Counted from the stretch's first letter, positions 20,436-31,640 are shown. The stretch is 64,000 bases of DNA from Cherax quadricarinatus (GCF_038502225.1 NC_091303.1:26286770-26350769); one strand, 5' to 3'. Program-made: numbers and translations. The notes: generated by a model not told the origin, from the letters alone.

Positions 20436-20838
20436 ATACACAAATAACCCACACATAAAAGAGAGAAGCTTACGACGACGTTTCGGTCCGACTTGGACCA
20501 TTTACAAAGTCACACTAACCAGAAGTGGAGAAGGACGACTATATATAGGCAGGAAGAGGTGGTGGTGGTGGTGGTGGTGGTGGTGGTGGTGGTGGTGGTG
20601 GTAGTAGTAGTAGTAGTACAACAATGGTATATAATACCGCATGTGTCTTAATTTCATCTTGTCGGTATTATATGCCATTCTTGTACTACTACTGCTACTA
20701 CTACTACCACCACCTCTTCCTGCCTATATATAGCCGTCCTGCTCCACTTCTGGTTAGTGTGACTTTGTAAATGGTCCAAGTCGGACCGAAACGTCGTCGT
20801 AAGCTTCTCTCTTTTATGTGTGGGTTATTTGTGTACAA
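20436..20838. mobile_element. Fold-back repeat F10, near-perfect 400-bp palindrome
   Basis: Arms of more than 120 bp pair with only a few mismatches: ACACAAATAACCCACACATA, AAGCTTACGACGACGTTTCG, GTCCGACTTGGACCATTTAC, TCACACTAACCAGAAGTGGA and CTATATATAGGCAGGAAGAG on the left each have their complement on the right. The centre holds a GGT/AGT array on the left (20557-20620) with ACT/ACC counterparts on the right (20680-20712), so even the simple repeats are mirrored. No coding capacity. Confidence 0.9.
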
Positions 20839-21060
20839 TTTCCTTATTTCAGCTAGAAGTACCACCTATTGATAAGGTTGTTTAGGAAAGAAATCTGGGA
20901 GTGTTGCATGTTAGGTATCTGAGAGTGATACCAGGAATTTGGGAGTGATGGTTGTTATGAATCTTGAGTTAAACTTCCAATAACCTGTTAACATTAAAAG
21001 ACTCTCCCTACAGGCATCCCAGTAATTATAAAAAAACACACTGACAGAGAAAAAGTCCAT
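20839..21060. other. Unassigned DNA
   Basis: Nothing recognised. Confidence 0.4.
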
Positions 21061-21600
21061 GTGGTAGGTATATTGTTAAATCTTGCAGTCAGCAGGTAGG
21101 CAGTAGATTCGCCGGTACAATCGCCCGGCCCGGGCCTTTTTCAAGAGGTGGCCCGGCCTTGGCTCCCCTTCATGGGAGTGTCTCAGAACAGTGTTTGCCA
21201 TGGGTGGAGGTACAAGTACCTCCTCGTCTTCTGGAACGAGCTGTCCCCAGGATTAGCCCCATTCCCCGCCTTCACGGGGCTCGGAGGGAGAAGTTAGGCA
21301 ACTTGGGCTGCCACAAACCCCACCCACACTGAGCTCGAGGGGTGTGGCAGCTACTTAGCAGCAGACTGTCAGGAGGTGCAAAGGCAGCGAGCACTACAGG
21401 ATCCTTTCAGAGCCACACCCCAGCTTCGGGCCGAAGACCGAGCGCTGGGGAAGCTTAAGAAAGCCTCCTGCTGTGTGTTGCTGCTGCTACTTCACTTGTC
21501 CGTTGCACTCTTGTTACAGTCAGCTGCACGCCACAGGCTACACAGAAGGAAGGGGAGGGGAGAGGGGAAGGAACACCCGTGACTAGGAGGCTATGGGTGA
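21061..21600. other. GC-rich unit, possible repeat of unknown class
   Basis: A GC-rich island (CGCCCGGCCCGGGCC at 21121-21135, CCCCGCCTTCACGGGGCTCGG at about 21266 read as a hairpin-rich stretch) contrasts with its AT-richer surroundings. It ends in a short frame (21376-21582) without known domains. I cannot assign it. Confidence 0.35.
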
Positions 21601-22940
21601 GGTGTGCTCGCCCAATTCGCAATTGACAAAGATTCGCTTCAAAGTGACGATTCCTGTTGGAGGGTTAAACACCCACATCCTGCCACGCAGTGACCTCACT
21701 GACCCGGCCACTCACCTGACTATGCTTGTATAAATTTGCTTATTATGAATCCCTGGGTTTTCACTGACGAAGAGCCCGAGCCCGCCAATTCCCAGGGACA
21801 CACCTATGTAGGTGACCCATAAGTCAAAGTGAGGCAGAAGTCTGTTATAGTAACAGCTCATCATAACAGTCTGCCTTTGCATCAACCCATTCCTTACAAT
21901 CATGGTAGTGCAAAAAACTGAGCAGGTTTCCATCTCACTCATTTGACAGGACGGCAGAGCTCCCTGGATGACTGCTATCTACCAAAGAAATATATTAGGC
22001 CAGGACAAATAAAACAAATTGGAAATCTCAGTAGAGTGAGCCGGGAGCAAGATAAAGCGGTTATCAGGACGAGAGCAACGAGGATTGCGTGGCGCTCCCA
22101 ACTGAATACAGAAGACTCGTTTGGTAAATGTGCACAATACAAGTGCTGACTGGTGATGAATGCGAAACCAACCCCAGCCTCGTTTTCACCTGTCACTAAT
22201 AAACAAAATCATGCTCCAAAAAATTAACCAAAGTCATCACCGGGGCTCGGCACTTAGGGGTCCCCATTCATTGCCTAAAAAGATAAACCTCAAACAATGT
22301 TCAACTAGGGCAGAGAGCCAATTTCTTTGACTGCAGACACAATGAAGCCACACTCCAAGAGAACTGTCTGTATCCGAACACCAAACGGCACAGGAAGCCT
22401 TGGACAACAAGCAGACGACTCCCCTCTCTCCTCTACAAAAGCCGCAGCATAAGCTGGATTAACAGCTGTATACCTAAGCAGAAACATGTAATGCAGCCCT
22501 AATCCCTAACAAGAGAGACTTAGAAAAGGTTCACCAGATTCAACAAGGAGGCTCTAACAGGGAAGAGCTGACCAGTTTATACTTCAGCCTGGAATGGCAC
22601 AAGGCTGCACATTTTATGCAATCTGACCCCACGTATACTGGGAGAGCACCTTAAGAACGTCTACCACTCGCAGAACACCCACTTTTGAGATTCTTTATAC
22701 CAGAAAATCACGACAGGGTCCAGTCAAAGATCATTCCCATAATGTGACCTGGTAAGTACATTCTCCACCGATTCACCAGGATACAAAAGGAGGGCACAGA
22801 TATGCGTAAGTCCAGAGGTCGTGAACAAAAGATTGTCCGTTGAAAGCTGGAAGATGTTAGGTCGCAAGATCTCTACACTGTGCCTCTAACTGTAGCTTCA
22901 GACTTAACCTAGTAGCCTGGCCGGAACCAGATTATAAATT
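21601..22940. other. Unassigned DNA
   Basis: No ORF longer than about 76 codons with domain character. The stretch 22500-22700 reads vaguely like an RT-type C-terminal relic but with too many stops to call. Confidence 0.4.
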
Positions 22941-22945
22941 ACGTG

Positions 22946-23062
22946 ACTCACGAAATCGTAATAACACAACTGCAGACAAATTACAGAACATGTGGGGGAT
23001 AGAACTCGTAGCAAGAGAGTCCTACAACTTGCAGGTCCATGTGCTATCCACTGGTCCATGCT
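22946..23062 (-). mobile_element. SINE S2, tRNA-like head
   Basis: On the minus strand an A-box-like segment (TGGACCAGTGGATAGC, 23043-23058) and a B-box-like segment (GAGTTCTATCCC, about 22996-23007) have tRNA-like spacing. They are followed by the body TTCTGTAATTTGTCTGCAG and GTTATTACGATTTCGTGAG. Pol III-derived SINE head plus body is an inference from the boxes. Confidence 0.55.
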
Positions 23063-23099
23063 CACCTAAAAAGATTCGTCCAGCTAGGTATATTTTTAT

Positions 23100-23215
23100 A
23101 CACCATAGGCATGAACCAGTAGATAGTATACTAGCCTGTTAGTTTGAAGGCTCGCTTGCCATGAGTTCAATCCCCACCTGCTCTGTAATTTATAACAAAC
23201 GTGGACACGTTACCC
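23100..23215 (+). mobile_element. SINE S2, second head in opposite orientation
   Basis: TGAACCAGTAGATAG (23112-23126) and GAGTTCAATCCCC (23163-23175) are the A-box-like and B-box-like parts, followed by ACCTGCTCTGTAATTT as in the neighbour. The two heads face each other across about 40 bp, forming a large inverted repeat. Confidence 0.5.
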
Positions 23216-23636
23216 TCGTGAATTCATGGTCAATGGTCTGTGTTTTGTAGGTAGAAGTGATTTCCAAGGAATCCACAAACAGGGGCCTACCGCTCATCAC
23301 CGTGCCACTAAATCAAGTAACACTTATGAGTAATCACTATGTCATTAAAAGTATTGAGTCCACAACCAAAACTTTGTCATAGTGGTAAGAAACAGGCTGT
23401 CCAACACTGCTTAAGACAGAGGTAACTGCAACATTCTTATAAACATTACAAAAATAGACAGCCCGCCACTGGGATGTCAAGAGTCGCCTTCCAAAAATAA
23501 GAGGCGGAATCAGGGCCAACAACAGCAATCAGGTGACTGGCTGCGTCTGGCTCTGAGTCACTACAAAGAACCGTCTCCATGCAGGGGTCCTCAGTAGTAG
23601 TTTCCACAGACACACCAGACACAATAGTCTGTGCTT
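23216..23636. other. Unassigned DNA
   Basis: No gene or repeat recognised. Confidence 0.4.
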
Positions 23637-23743
23637 CTACAAGAGAGAGCAAGCAGAGAGCAGAGCAGAGAGAGCAGAGCAGAGACAGCAGAGCAGAGAG
23701 AGCAGAGCAGAGAGCGCGCGCAGAGCAGAACAGAGCAGAGCAG

Positions 23744-23839
<96 letters not shown>

Positions 23840-23842
23840 CAG
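23637..23842. repeat. GAGCA/GA microsatellite
   Basis: AGAGCAGAGC units pass into about 90 bp of pure GA. Purine-only strand asymmetry. Confidence 0.95.
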
Positions 23843-25785
23843 AGCAGAAGTGCAAAAAAATAGAAACGGAGATAACCCAATAACTAATAAAAATAAGTCA
23901 CAGTCCTGCCACTAGTCACCATACTGAGCACTATAATGTGACAAGCAGTACCGACCTTTCGGGAATCATCCCTTACCCTAACTGGGGTACAAGTTGTGCC
24001 GCACAACCTCAAAATGGCTCGCCCAGAATAAACGGAATAAGACGTGGCGAAACTGCCTATTCAGACTGGCAGTGACAGAGGAACTAGCAGGACTCGGCTA
24101 GTAATTGGCGACAGCAAACCAGCAAAAACAGTGAAGAGTTGCACACCATCAGTCACCACTCCTCGATCCACAGGTGGCCTCCGGTAATAACTTCACCATC
24201 AGTCACTGGATGTACCACTCGATGTATCCGCAGGTGGTCCACTAGAAGGTCCATTTTCCTTTAAGTGCCGTAGACCACCTCAGGGTTGCAAAATGGTTGA
24301 AGAACAAGATGAGTAATAATGATGCTTTCCATAATTTATCGAAGCAATAACGAATGGGGGGATTCTGCTAAATAAATCAAATAAAGGAAGGAGGGGGAAT
24401 GGTTGTAAGGGATCAGGGAATGATTATTGAGGATCTGAAGACAAGAAAACAATGCAAGAATAAGCAAAACTAAGTCAGTGGGGAATTAGGACTCTTACAT
24501 TAAAACACAAGTAAAAGAAGTTTACTTGCTAGAGTGCCACTATAAGATCTCCCTTAGATTATGCAGTGTTGTGTAGTCATCTCATCACAGAATGAATGTA
24601 CTCTTGGAGAAGAATAACTAAGTTTATCTTGATTATTAGTAACATGCTCATGAAGGGCGCTTTCATGAAAATGTCCATGTGGATAAAAACAAACACAGCT
24701 AAGATTCTGAAAATCTAAATTCAAGTATTCAATCAAAGTTTAATAAAATATATTGGTAAACATTCGTTCAGAAATAGAGTTACACTCAAATACCCCAGAA
24801 AATTTCAAGCACAGGTTGGGCATAGATAAGAACTACCTCGCAAGCGCCAACATGTCTTCTAGAGTTTTCTTTATTTTTAAATGAGCTTTCACTTTTGATT
24901 AGTGGGTAAAACCATCAGGTTGTTGAGAGAAGCTTGACAGGAACCTCTAAAAGTCCATCTTTGAAGATAGCTGTCAAAAAGCGGTGTTAACTTTGTTTAT
25001 ATGTAACTTTCTGTTGTTGTTGCTAGCAGTGTGTTCTCAACACTCCATCACTCGTCGTCTCACACTACTTCCCACCACCACCACTCCAAGCTACCAGAGC
25101 TTGTGCTTCACTAACTTACAAGTAGATGCTAATATTAGCATCTACCTGGAACACAAACCATCCTATTCTACCTATATCTCATCCCTCAGTGTAAGAGCAG
25201 GGATGTATCAGAGAGGTTGTGACCCAAGACTGAAGGTGGAGGCGACCTCCAGCATGCCGTTACACGAGTGTGATGACAGGGCGGCCCGACACGGACCATG
25301 CACTACTTGTTATGGAGGTGGTGCTGCTGCTGAGGCATTGCCGACGTGGCCAGCACAGAGGTTGAGCTTATCAGAACACAGGCAGCACGAGCGTTCAGAA
25401 ACAATATTTACTAATTACTCTGAAAATAAGAGTAAAATATATTAATTTATCTGAATTTGTGGAGGTTGAGGTCAAGCTCCAGGACCATTATTTTTACTTT
25501 CGATTAGTTAGTGTTCTTTTGTTATGCTATAGGAGCTTTTGAGTTACTGTAAAGTCAAGTCTTCATTATATGGTCTCTTCCTAGCTGGCTCCAAGTCTTA
25601 CCTAAGTATTCGTAAAGTATAAAACTGCTTTTTAATATGTCTGGCGTGGTCAGCCTTGATCCGAGTCCCCTTTTCTTAGTCCTCTCGTGTCATTTTGTCT
25701 TTGTATCAGAGAATTATTGACGTGATCGCATCCACTCTCATATCCTCATGTTGAAGGTCTAGGTCGTAGAAACTTTTACTTTGCA
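23843..25785. other. Unassigned DNA
   Basis: The 24984-25445 plus frame begins with a hydrophobic stretch that looks like a signal peptide, but it starts at GTG, has no upstream ATG and has no family resemblance. I see no gene here. Confidence 0.45.
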
Positions 25786-25792
25786 TGACTCA

Positions 25793-25915
25793 TTGCTTGG
25801 TGGTACAGCGTTCGTCTCATAATCAAAAGACTCCGGATTTTATCTATATGCAAGACGAGACGAATGAACAGGACTCTACACCTGGTGTTTCTCTTCGCAT
25901 AGGCGTTCATCACAT
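25793..25915 (+). mobile_element. tRNA-derived SINE S1-like, partial
   Basis: TGCTTGGTGGTACAGCG, then TTCGTCTCATAATC and CTCCGGATTTTATCT look like tRNA D-arm, anticodon arm and a decayed T-arm. AAGACGAGACGAATGAACAGG-like body follows in the order seen in other S1 copies. The 3' end is missing or decayed. Confidence 0.45.
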
Positions 25916-26550
25916 ATTAGATATATAATCGAAGCACTCCAACTGAAATCAGTCGCATTGCTGGATTTTCTTGGATTATCCTAGATTAAATATGAGGAAG
26001 GTCTTCTTTAGCTCCGGTACCAATCTCGTGTCATCTCAGAACTTTCTCAAGCTTCATTTATATGCCTGACTACAGCAGATGAGGAATGCACATTGGTGCC
26101 GCATACGCTAGCGTTTAGACAGATTTCTCAAGTTCGTGACGGCAGTGGTTATATTTGCTTGTAATACTTTCAAGTAAAGTTCCAGAAGTGGAGGTTAGAT
26201 TCTAACCTGTGTTGACTAACAGTCGCAACCCTGGCTTCTGGCACCTGGTCAAACAATACTGGAAATTTGAAAATGACTTTTACTTAAAATGTATTACTTG
26301 CAACATTCATATAAATGATTTCGAGTTTTACCCTCGCACCTCGGCCTGAGAGCATCCTTCTCTACTGACTGGTTGATCAACCAGGCTGTTGCTAGAGGAT
26401 CCACTCATGGCTTCAAGCATCGTGCCCTACTTGGGCACGGATAATGAGTTCTTCCAGTATGATGGAAGGTAATAGTCACTTCTAGTTCTGCTGTTTATAG
26501 TACATCAGCAGTATGAGGCTGGAGAGTGCAGTGACACAACCTTACACTAC
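25916..26550. other. Unassigned DNA with a LINE A/D-like relic
   Basis: At about 26368-26425, CTGGTTGATCAACCAGGCTG then TTGCTAGAGGATCC resembles the minus-strand end of LINE A/D. Otherwise nothing. Confidence 0.4.
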
Positions 26551-26625
26551 CACTCCTGGATCTGAACTCAACTGAGGGCAGTGTCCTTCCAGCGCTGATT
26601 CGCTAACGGCTAAATTCACCTGACG
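26540..26625 (-). mobile_element. Possible tRNA-like SINE head
   Basis: On the minus strand TAGCCGTTAGCGAATC and GAGTTCAGATCC fit A-box and B-box consensus at about 43-bp spacing. No body recognised. Confidence 0.3.
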
Positions 26626-26984
26626 GTCTGTCTATAAAGGCAAATATTGAGTACACTGGGCGGTTACAAATAGACTATTACATACCAATACATGAGTCAT
26701 ACTACTGACACTAGCGAGGTATGGAATATGCACAAAACAAGATTTCTGTAGTGAATGGTCCGATGGTCGCATTTTTTTTTTTACACTGGGTGAGTGAGTG
26801 CAGTGAACCTGTCATCACTGTAACAGTACTCCAGCTAGCTTTATGAGAACAATGATCCTACACAAGTGTATAACTACTTTTATCATTTAATAACAACGTT
26901 GAACATAGAAAGAGTAACAGTAATTAGTCGCTACCGCCGTCCACCTCTTCCCCGTCCTGCCACTCTTAACTCCATCCTTCAGGA

Positions 26985-27175
26985 TGCTGCGTAGCTCACT
27001 GGTGAGAGCATACGACTCAGTCGCAAGGTTCACATTGTAGTGTTAGCTGACTGTTGTGGGTCGCAGCCAGAGAAAATGTGCTCGAAAAGTCCAGTCTTGT
27101 TAGAATGTCATATCCTGTGTATGAAACTCCAGTACCTACTGAAGTATTCCAGTGCTGGGGTTAATTAATAAAACT
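26985..27175 (+). mobile_element. tRNA-like SINE head
   Basis: TAGCTCACTGGTGAGAGC (A box, 26992) and GGTTCACATTG (B box, 27028-27038) are spaced as in a tRNA. GACTGTTGTGGGTCGCAGCC follows, a string shared with S1 SINE bodies, and an AATAAAAC lies at about 27166. Confidence 0.5.
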
Positions 27176-27955
27176 CTTCCCAACCCTTCCTCCCGCGTAA
27201 GTATGGCTTTAAGTCAATGTTTAGTAATTCTAGCTTTACCGAAATAGCTACTGAACCAGTATTGGAATGCTTGGCAATATCTGCATCGTTCTACTCAAGT
27301 CTCCGCAAGTAGGCTGTGTTAAACATAAACGTCCTCTCACCATCCCTGCCTCCCCCGCCTCCATGGTTCCGTTACCAGATGGTGGTTGAGAGGTACCAGC
27401 CTGGGTGACGTGGGAGAGGGTTGGGCGTGCCCAGCCAAACACCTCCCAGGGAATCACCACCTCTGCCTCAGCTTTCCACCTCAGTCTCTTGTTACCTCCT
27501 CGTCCTTATAACACCCAAGTAGTCACAGTAACATGCTGTTAGGTTGAACACTGAACAGATGGTTATACAATCACCAGCATTTGTATATGGTTTATGCAAT
27601 GATAACTGTTCATCGAAATGATATGCATACTGAGGAATTTTCAAATGTTATATTAATGTATATTTTTTGGAAAATACAATTTTATTTTTAATTGTTTTTC
27701 TTTGGGTTCACAAAGGTACAAGTACTAAGGCAAGCACAGCAATGATATATATGTTTTTTTTGTCAAACATATATACACGGTTTTCAACCAAATAAAAACA
27801 AGGTCCATAAGTGGATTCCTCACCAGTCCAATGTAAAGATTGCAGCCTCTACATACTAAAGACGATTTTGATGAATAGCTTGGTACAGTCTGCTTAGATA
27901 AAACTGAAGAAACAGATCAAGAAGGAAGGGGAGGAGGGTCTGAATGTCACTCATT
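27176..27955. other. Unassigned DNA
   Basis: No gene recognised; AT-rich after 27580. Confidence 0.4.
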
Positions 27956-27959
27956 TCCA

Positions 27960-28665
27960 CTGAGCTACCTGGAGTGTGTTCAGAGGTTCAACGTTCCTAC
28001 GACCCGGTCCCAGACCAGGTCTCTCAGTGGATGACCTTATGTATGAAGGGAAGACGATGAAACGTTTTGGTCCCTTCACACTTATTGAGCTTTCCCTTAG
28101 TGTGCTCGCTGAACCCCTGCTTTTCACTGGGGGTATTTGGCACCACCTGCCAAGCCTCTTATTGTCGTGAGGAATTATATAGGAAAGAACTGGTTTGGTA
28201 ATAGAGTTGTGGATGAGTGGAACAAACTCCCAAGTAGCGTCATTGATGCTAAAACGCTGTGTAGTCTTAAAAATAGGTTAAATAAATACATGAGTAAGTG
28301 TAAGTGAGTCTGAGTTGGACCTGCTCGCATGGGCCAGTAGGTCTGCTGCAGTGCTCCTTCTTTTGTTCTTATGTATGCAGATTCAGGACCGATCCATCTA
28401 GAACTTTCCAGGTGTATATTATAATGCATCTTCGCCGATGGCCCTAGTAATTTAGGTACGTCGCTGAATTTGTGTGTAGTGAAGGTTCTCTGCACATTCT
28501 CCAGGCCTGCATTATCACCTGCCGTGAACTGAGCTGTTAAGAGTGCAGCAGTACTCCAGCCTAGAGAACAAGTAACTTGAAGAGTATCATTGGCCAGGCA
28601 TCTTTGTTCTGAAGGTAAATAATTGAAGTTTTTGTCCTCAATGAACATCATGTTGTCAGGGGCCC
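27960..28665 (-). mobile_element. LINE A fragment, split by LINE B
   Basis: The minus strand encodes family A C-terminal RT and domain pieces: 28380-28660 (ENVQRTFT, LECCTA-like relics, MMFIEDKNFNYL) and 27960-28170 (gccaag..cccagtgaaaagcagg equivalent and SVRGPRLF region relics). Between them lies a plus-strand LINE B 3' fragment. Numerous stops. Confidence 0.7.
28172..28378 (+). mobile_element. LINE B 3'-end fragment
   Basis: GAACTGGTTTGGTAATAGAG, GATGAGTGGAACAAACTCC, AAAAATAGGTTAAATAAAT and the terminal CATGGGCCAGTAGGTCTGCT identify the B family 3' end. It sits inside the minus-strand LINE A, so it is younger than that copy. Confidence 0.8.
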
Positions 28666-28769
28666 ACGGAATTTTTTTTTTTATATATCAGGTTTGATAT
28701 TTGCCGTGTCCTTAATGGCTGCAACAGATAATACGGTACTATGATTTTTGTCCCCCAACTGCAAATTAT

Positions 28770-30192
28770 GTAGTCGATTTTTGGTAGGGAAAGTTGAAAA
28801 TCAAAATTTAGCCATTATACTTGAAGTATATAAACCATCAGATACACATTCCTAACATTTCAAAGATCAGTTACCGAAAACTGAACACACTCTTGAAAAC
28901 TGAACACACTCTTGAAAACTGAACACACTCTTGAAAACTGAACATTCCCGGCCCTAATTTTCAATTTAAGACACTCAAAATGAAAGAATGTAACAAACAC
29001 TGTTGTAATAGAGAAAATCCCAGGAGGCAGTGAAGTCACCTATAAACAAAATTATGATAAATTCGCTTTAGGTCAGCAAACAATAGAAATGACCAGACAG
29101 AAAATACACTTGACCTTATTTTCGCAGATAATGAAGATCTAGTGCGTCACATAATGGCTTCAAACATCAAACTCGGACCTCAACCTAATAGAAGTTCAGA
29201 AGTAAAACTGAAAGTATTCCAAAATACATTTTTTACATGCAGAATCCTAAGTAAAAACAGCCTCTTCTACTGAGATATGGAATTTACACTGACAACAAAG
29301 AAATGAGCAAAATACGGAAAGAACAATATGATTCTTTTCAGTGAGTTGGTATTCAAACTAAATAATAACCCAAACTAAAATAATTCGGATATAATCATAA
29401 CTCCATTTTACATTTAAGAAGCTACTGACAGACTGCCTATGCACTCTGACCCGGGCAACTCTATATTCGTCAAAAATAAAAATAAATATCATAACCTGGA
29501 GAGACCTTACCTGGAGAGAGTTCCGGGGATCAACGCCCCCGCGGCCCGGTCTGTGACCAGGCCTCCTTAGGTCAGTGTCCCAGGATGCGACCCACACCAG
29601 TCGACTAACACCCAGGTACCCATTTTAGTGATGGGGAACATAGACAACAGGTGGAAAGAAACACGTCCAATGTTTCTACTCTGGCTGGGAATCGAACCCA
29701 GGCCCTCACCGTGTGAAGCGAGAGCGTTAACCACCAGGCCACATAACATCGACGATACTAAAATTTGTAGGAGTGGCATCCACTGAGGTCACCACAAACC
29801 TCTAAGCTGATATAAACCAAATATTCTAATGGCTTACAAAAAACTATGTAATATTCCTCGAAGAAAAAAATTAAGTTACTTAGCTATGAAAAAAAAAAAT
29901 GGAACGGAATATTTGCCACTCATACAACCCGATAAAGAGGGAGAGGAACCTAAGAGACTTAAGAGTAACGGTATCAAAGGTTCTTAATTTTAAGGATCAA
30001 AATATTATCACAATATCAAGCAAATTAACAAGTTGGATAATCAGAACCTTAACGAGAGGTCAATGACGATACTTTAAGGCAATTTGTACTATTTAGACTG
30101 AACAATCGAAATTTTAAACCTGGAGAATATACAAACAACTTCTAAATTATTGGGAACGTTTAGTCTTTCATATTGTACTCTGGAACACAGGT
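28770..30192 (+). pseudogene. Ancient LINE A copy
   Basis: Heavily decayed plus-strand family A sequence. The endonuclease region starts near 28785 (VENQNLAIILEVYKPSD). A 19-bp piece is tandemly repeated at 28874-28945. Linker and RT-entry relics at 29280-29480 read HSDPGN and IFVKNK. After the SINE at 29496-29741 the RT C-terminal half follows (KFVGVAS, NIPRRKK, RDLRVTVSKVLNFKDQN). It ends at the TYTLEHR-like equivalent of SLERRR (30170-30190), where a TA array begins. The RT palm is missing. A continuation (TATACCTGGAAAATACTG) reappears at about 30808. Confidence 0.7.
29496..29741 (-). mobile_element. SINE S1: tRNA-derived head with LINE A tail
   Basis: Read on the minus strand: an A-box region (TGGCCTGGTGGTTAACGC, about 29724-29741) and a B box (GGGTTCGATTCCC, about 29687-29700). 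A body follows with GGGTACCTGGGTGTTAGTCG and GTGGGTCGCATCCTGGGACA. Its last ~75 bp (29496-29570) have the LINE A 3' terminus: GGTCACAGACCGGGCCGCGG, GGGCGTTGATCCCCGGAACT, CTCTCCAGGTAA. CATAAC flanks both ends (29490-29495 and 29742-29747) as a short target duplication. Pol III transcription and mobilisation by LINE A are inferred. Confidence 0.85.
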
Positions 30193-30193
30193 G

Positions 30194-30284
<91 letters not shown>
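30193..30284. repeat. (TA)n microsatellite
   Basis: TA tract between the broken LINE A and the MITE-like element. Confidence 0.98.
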
Positions 30285-30286
<2 letters not shown>

Positions 30287-30670
30287 TGCAGAATATGTAA
30301 AACTTGCGATCTTGGCTTAAATGACAACACTCATCTTGCCATATAAGACAAGTGAAAATTTGAGTATGCAATAATTTCGCCAAAATCATTCTGAACCTAA
30401 CGAAAAAAATATATTTCATTGTGTTTGTTTATTATTAAATTATTGTAAACGTATCTAAAATATATTTAGTTGGATTAGGCTAAAATAATTTGCGCTTGTT
30501 ATAATAAGGTTAGGTAAGTTTTCTAAGATTCTTTTGGTGCAAAATTGTAAATTTTTACATTAACATTAATGAAAAAAATATAGTTTTAAACGTATAAGAG
30601 AAAATTTTAGAAAGGACTTAATTCTAAATGAGTTCTTGCTAATTGACCAGTTTTACCTATTAGGCACGAC
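30284..30670 (-). mobile_element. MITE-like element M, copy 1
   Basis: About 387 bp with terminal inverted repeats (TCGTGCAGAATA at the left, TATTAGGCACGA at the right) and no ORF. It is an inverted, diverged copy of 60123-60510: TTGCGATCTTGGCTTAAAT and GGCGAAATT-type internal blocks match. TA dinucleotide arrays flank both ends, consistent with a TA-targeting Tc1/mariner-type transposase (inference). Confidence 0.8.
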
Positions 30671-30800
<130 letters not shown>

Positions 30801-30849
30801 TTTACTTATACCTGGAAAATACTGAAATAACTCGAGGGGTCATAACAGT

Positions 30850-31085
30850 AAATAGTTACATAAGATGTTAGTGGGCTGTTGTAACATCCTTAGAAGTAGT
30901 ATACCGTAGCTACGACTAGGTCTTGAAATGAGCTTAAGATAACCTCTTGATCTGCCAACATGACCTGTAGAGATAAACCAGCGAGTCCAGTGATATGTGA
31001 CGCTCCTGATAATTCCAGCGGTGCAGTCAATATCAACCACTTCCACTTTTGTGCAGAATAACCAGCAACAAACCTATCGACAATT
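30850..31085. other. Unassigned DNA
   Basis: Nothing recognised. Confidence 0.4.
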
Positions 31086-31225
31086 GTTTACAAAAGACAC
31101 CGCGATAAAAGCTTTTATTGGGTCAACGTTTCGCTTTGTGTAACTCTTGTATCAAATAACATAATTTGATAAAGCCCTACACAGAGTGAAATGTTGTCAC
31201 AATAAAAGCTTGCCATGCAAAGTAT
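31086..31225. mobile_element. Fold-back repeat F11
   Basis: Arms AAAAGCTTTTATTGGGTCAA then CGTTTCGCTTTGTGTAACTC, and inversely AAAGCCCTACACAGAGTGAA, ATGTTGTCACAATAAAAGCT. The centre is ATCAAATAACATAATTTGAT. Same subfamily as F4. Confidence 0.8.
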
Positions 31226-31640
31226 TAATTAGCTTTTCTTCATTGTATTCCGTTTGCTACTAAAATAAATAACAATCGTCATTCATCATTTATTAAAGGA
31301 CAGTTACAGTGAGACGCAGATGGACAATAATACAACCAAACTCCGGGAGGATGGTCTCGGAGCTTTAAACAACAGTCGAGGAGAAAACATTTAAATCCTC
31401 AGAAACATACCCGAGTCACGCAGTGCTAGTAACCAGCTGTGAGGCCCTGCCAGTACAGTTGTCACTGTCCAGCCAATAACTAGCTGTCACAGCCTGCCTG
31501 TATCACCACACACCGTAACAACAGCTCACTACGGCTTCACTAAAATATAACGAATAGAGCAAGCATGGCTCCCATCATCTTGTCCTTAACAAGAACCTCG
31601 CCACAACCCATAACCCCCTCCCCTACTCCTCATACCCTTA
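31226..31640. other. Unassigned DNA
   Basis: No gene recognised. Confidence 0.4.

Noticed and set aside
24984..25445. 153-codon frame with a signal-peptide-like start
   Set aside because: Starts at GTG; no ATG precedes the hydrophobic stretch, and there are no splice or homology cues.
26985..27060. Functional tRNA gene
   Set aside because: A and B boxes are tRNA-like, but the stems do not close into a cloverleaf by eye and the following body matches SINE sequence.
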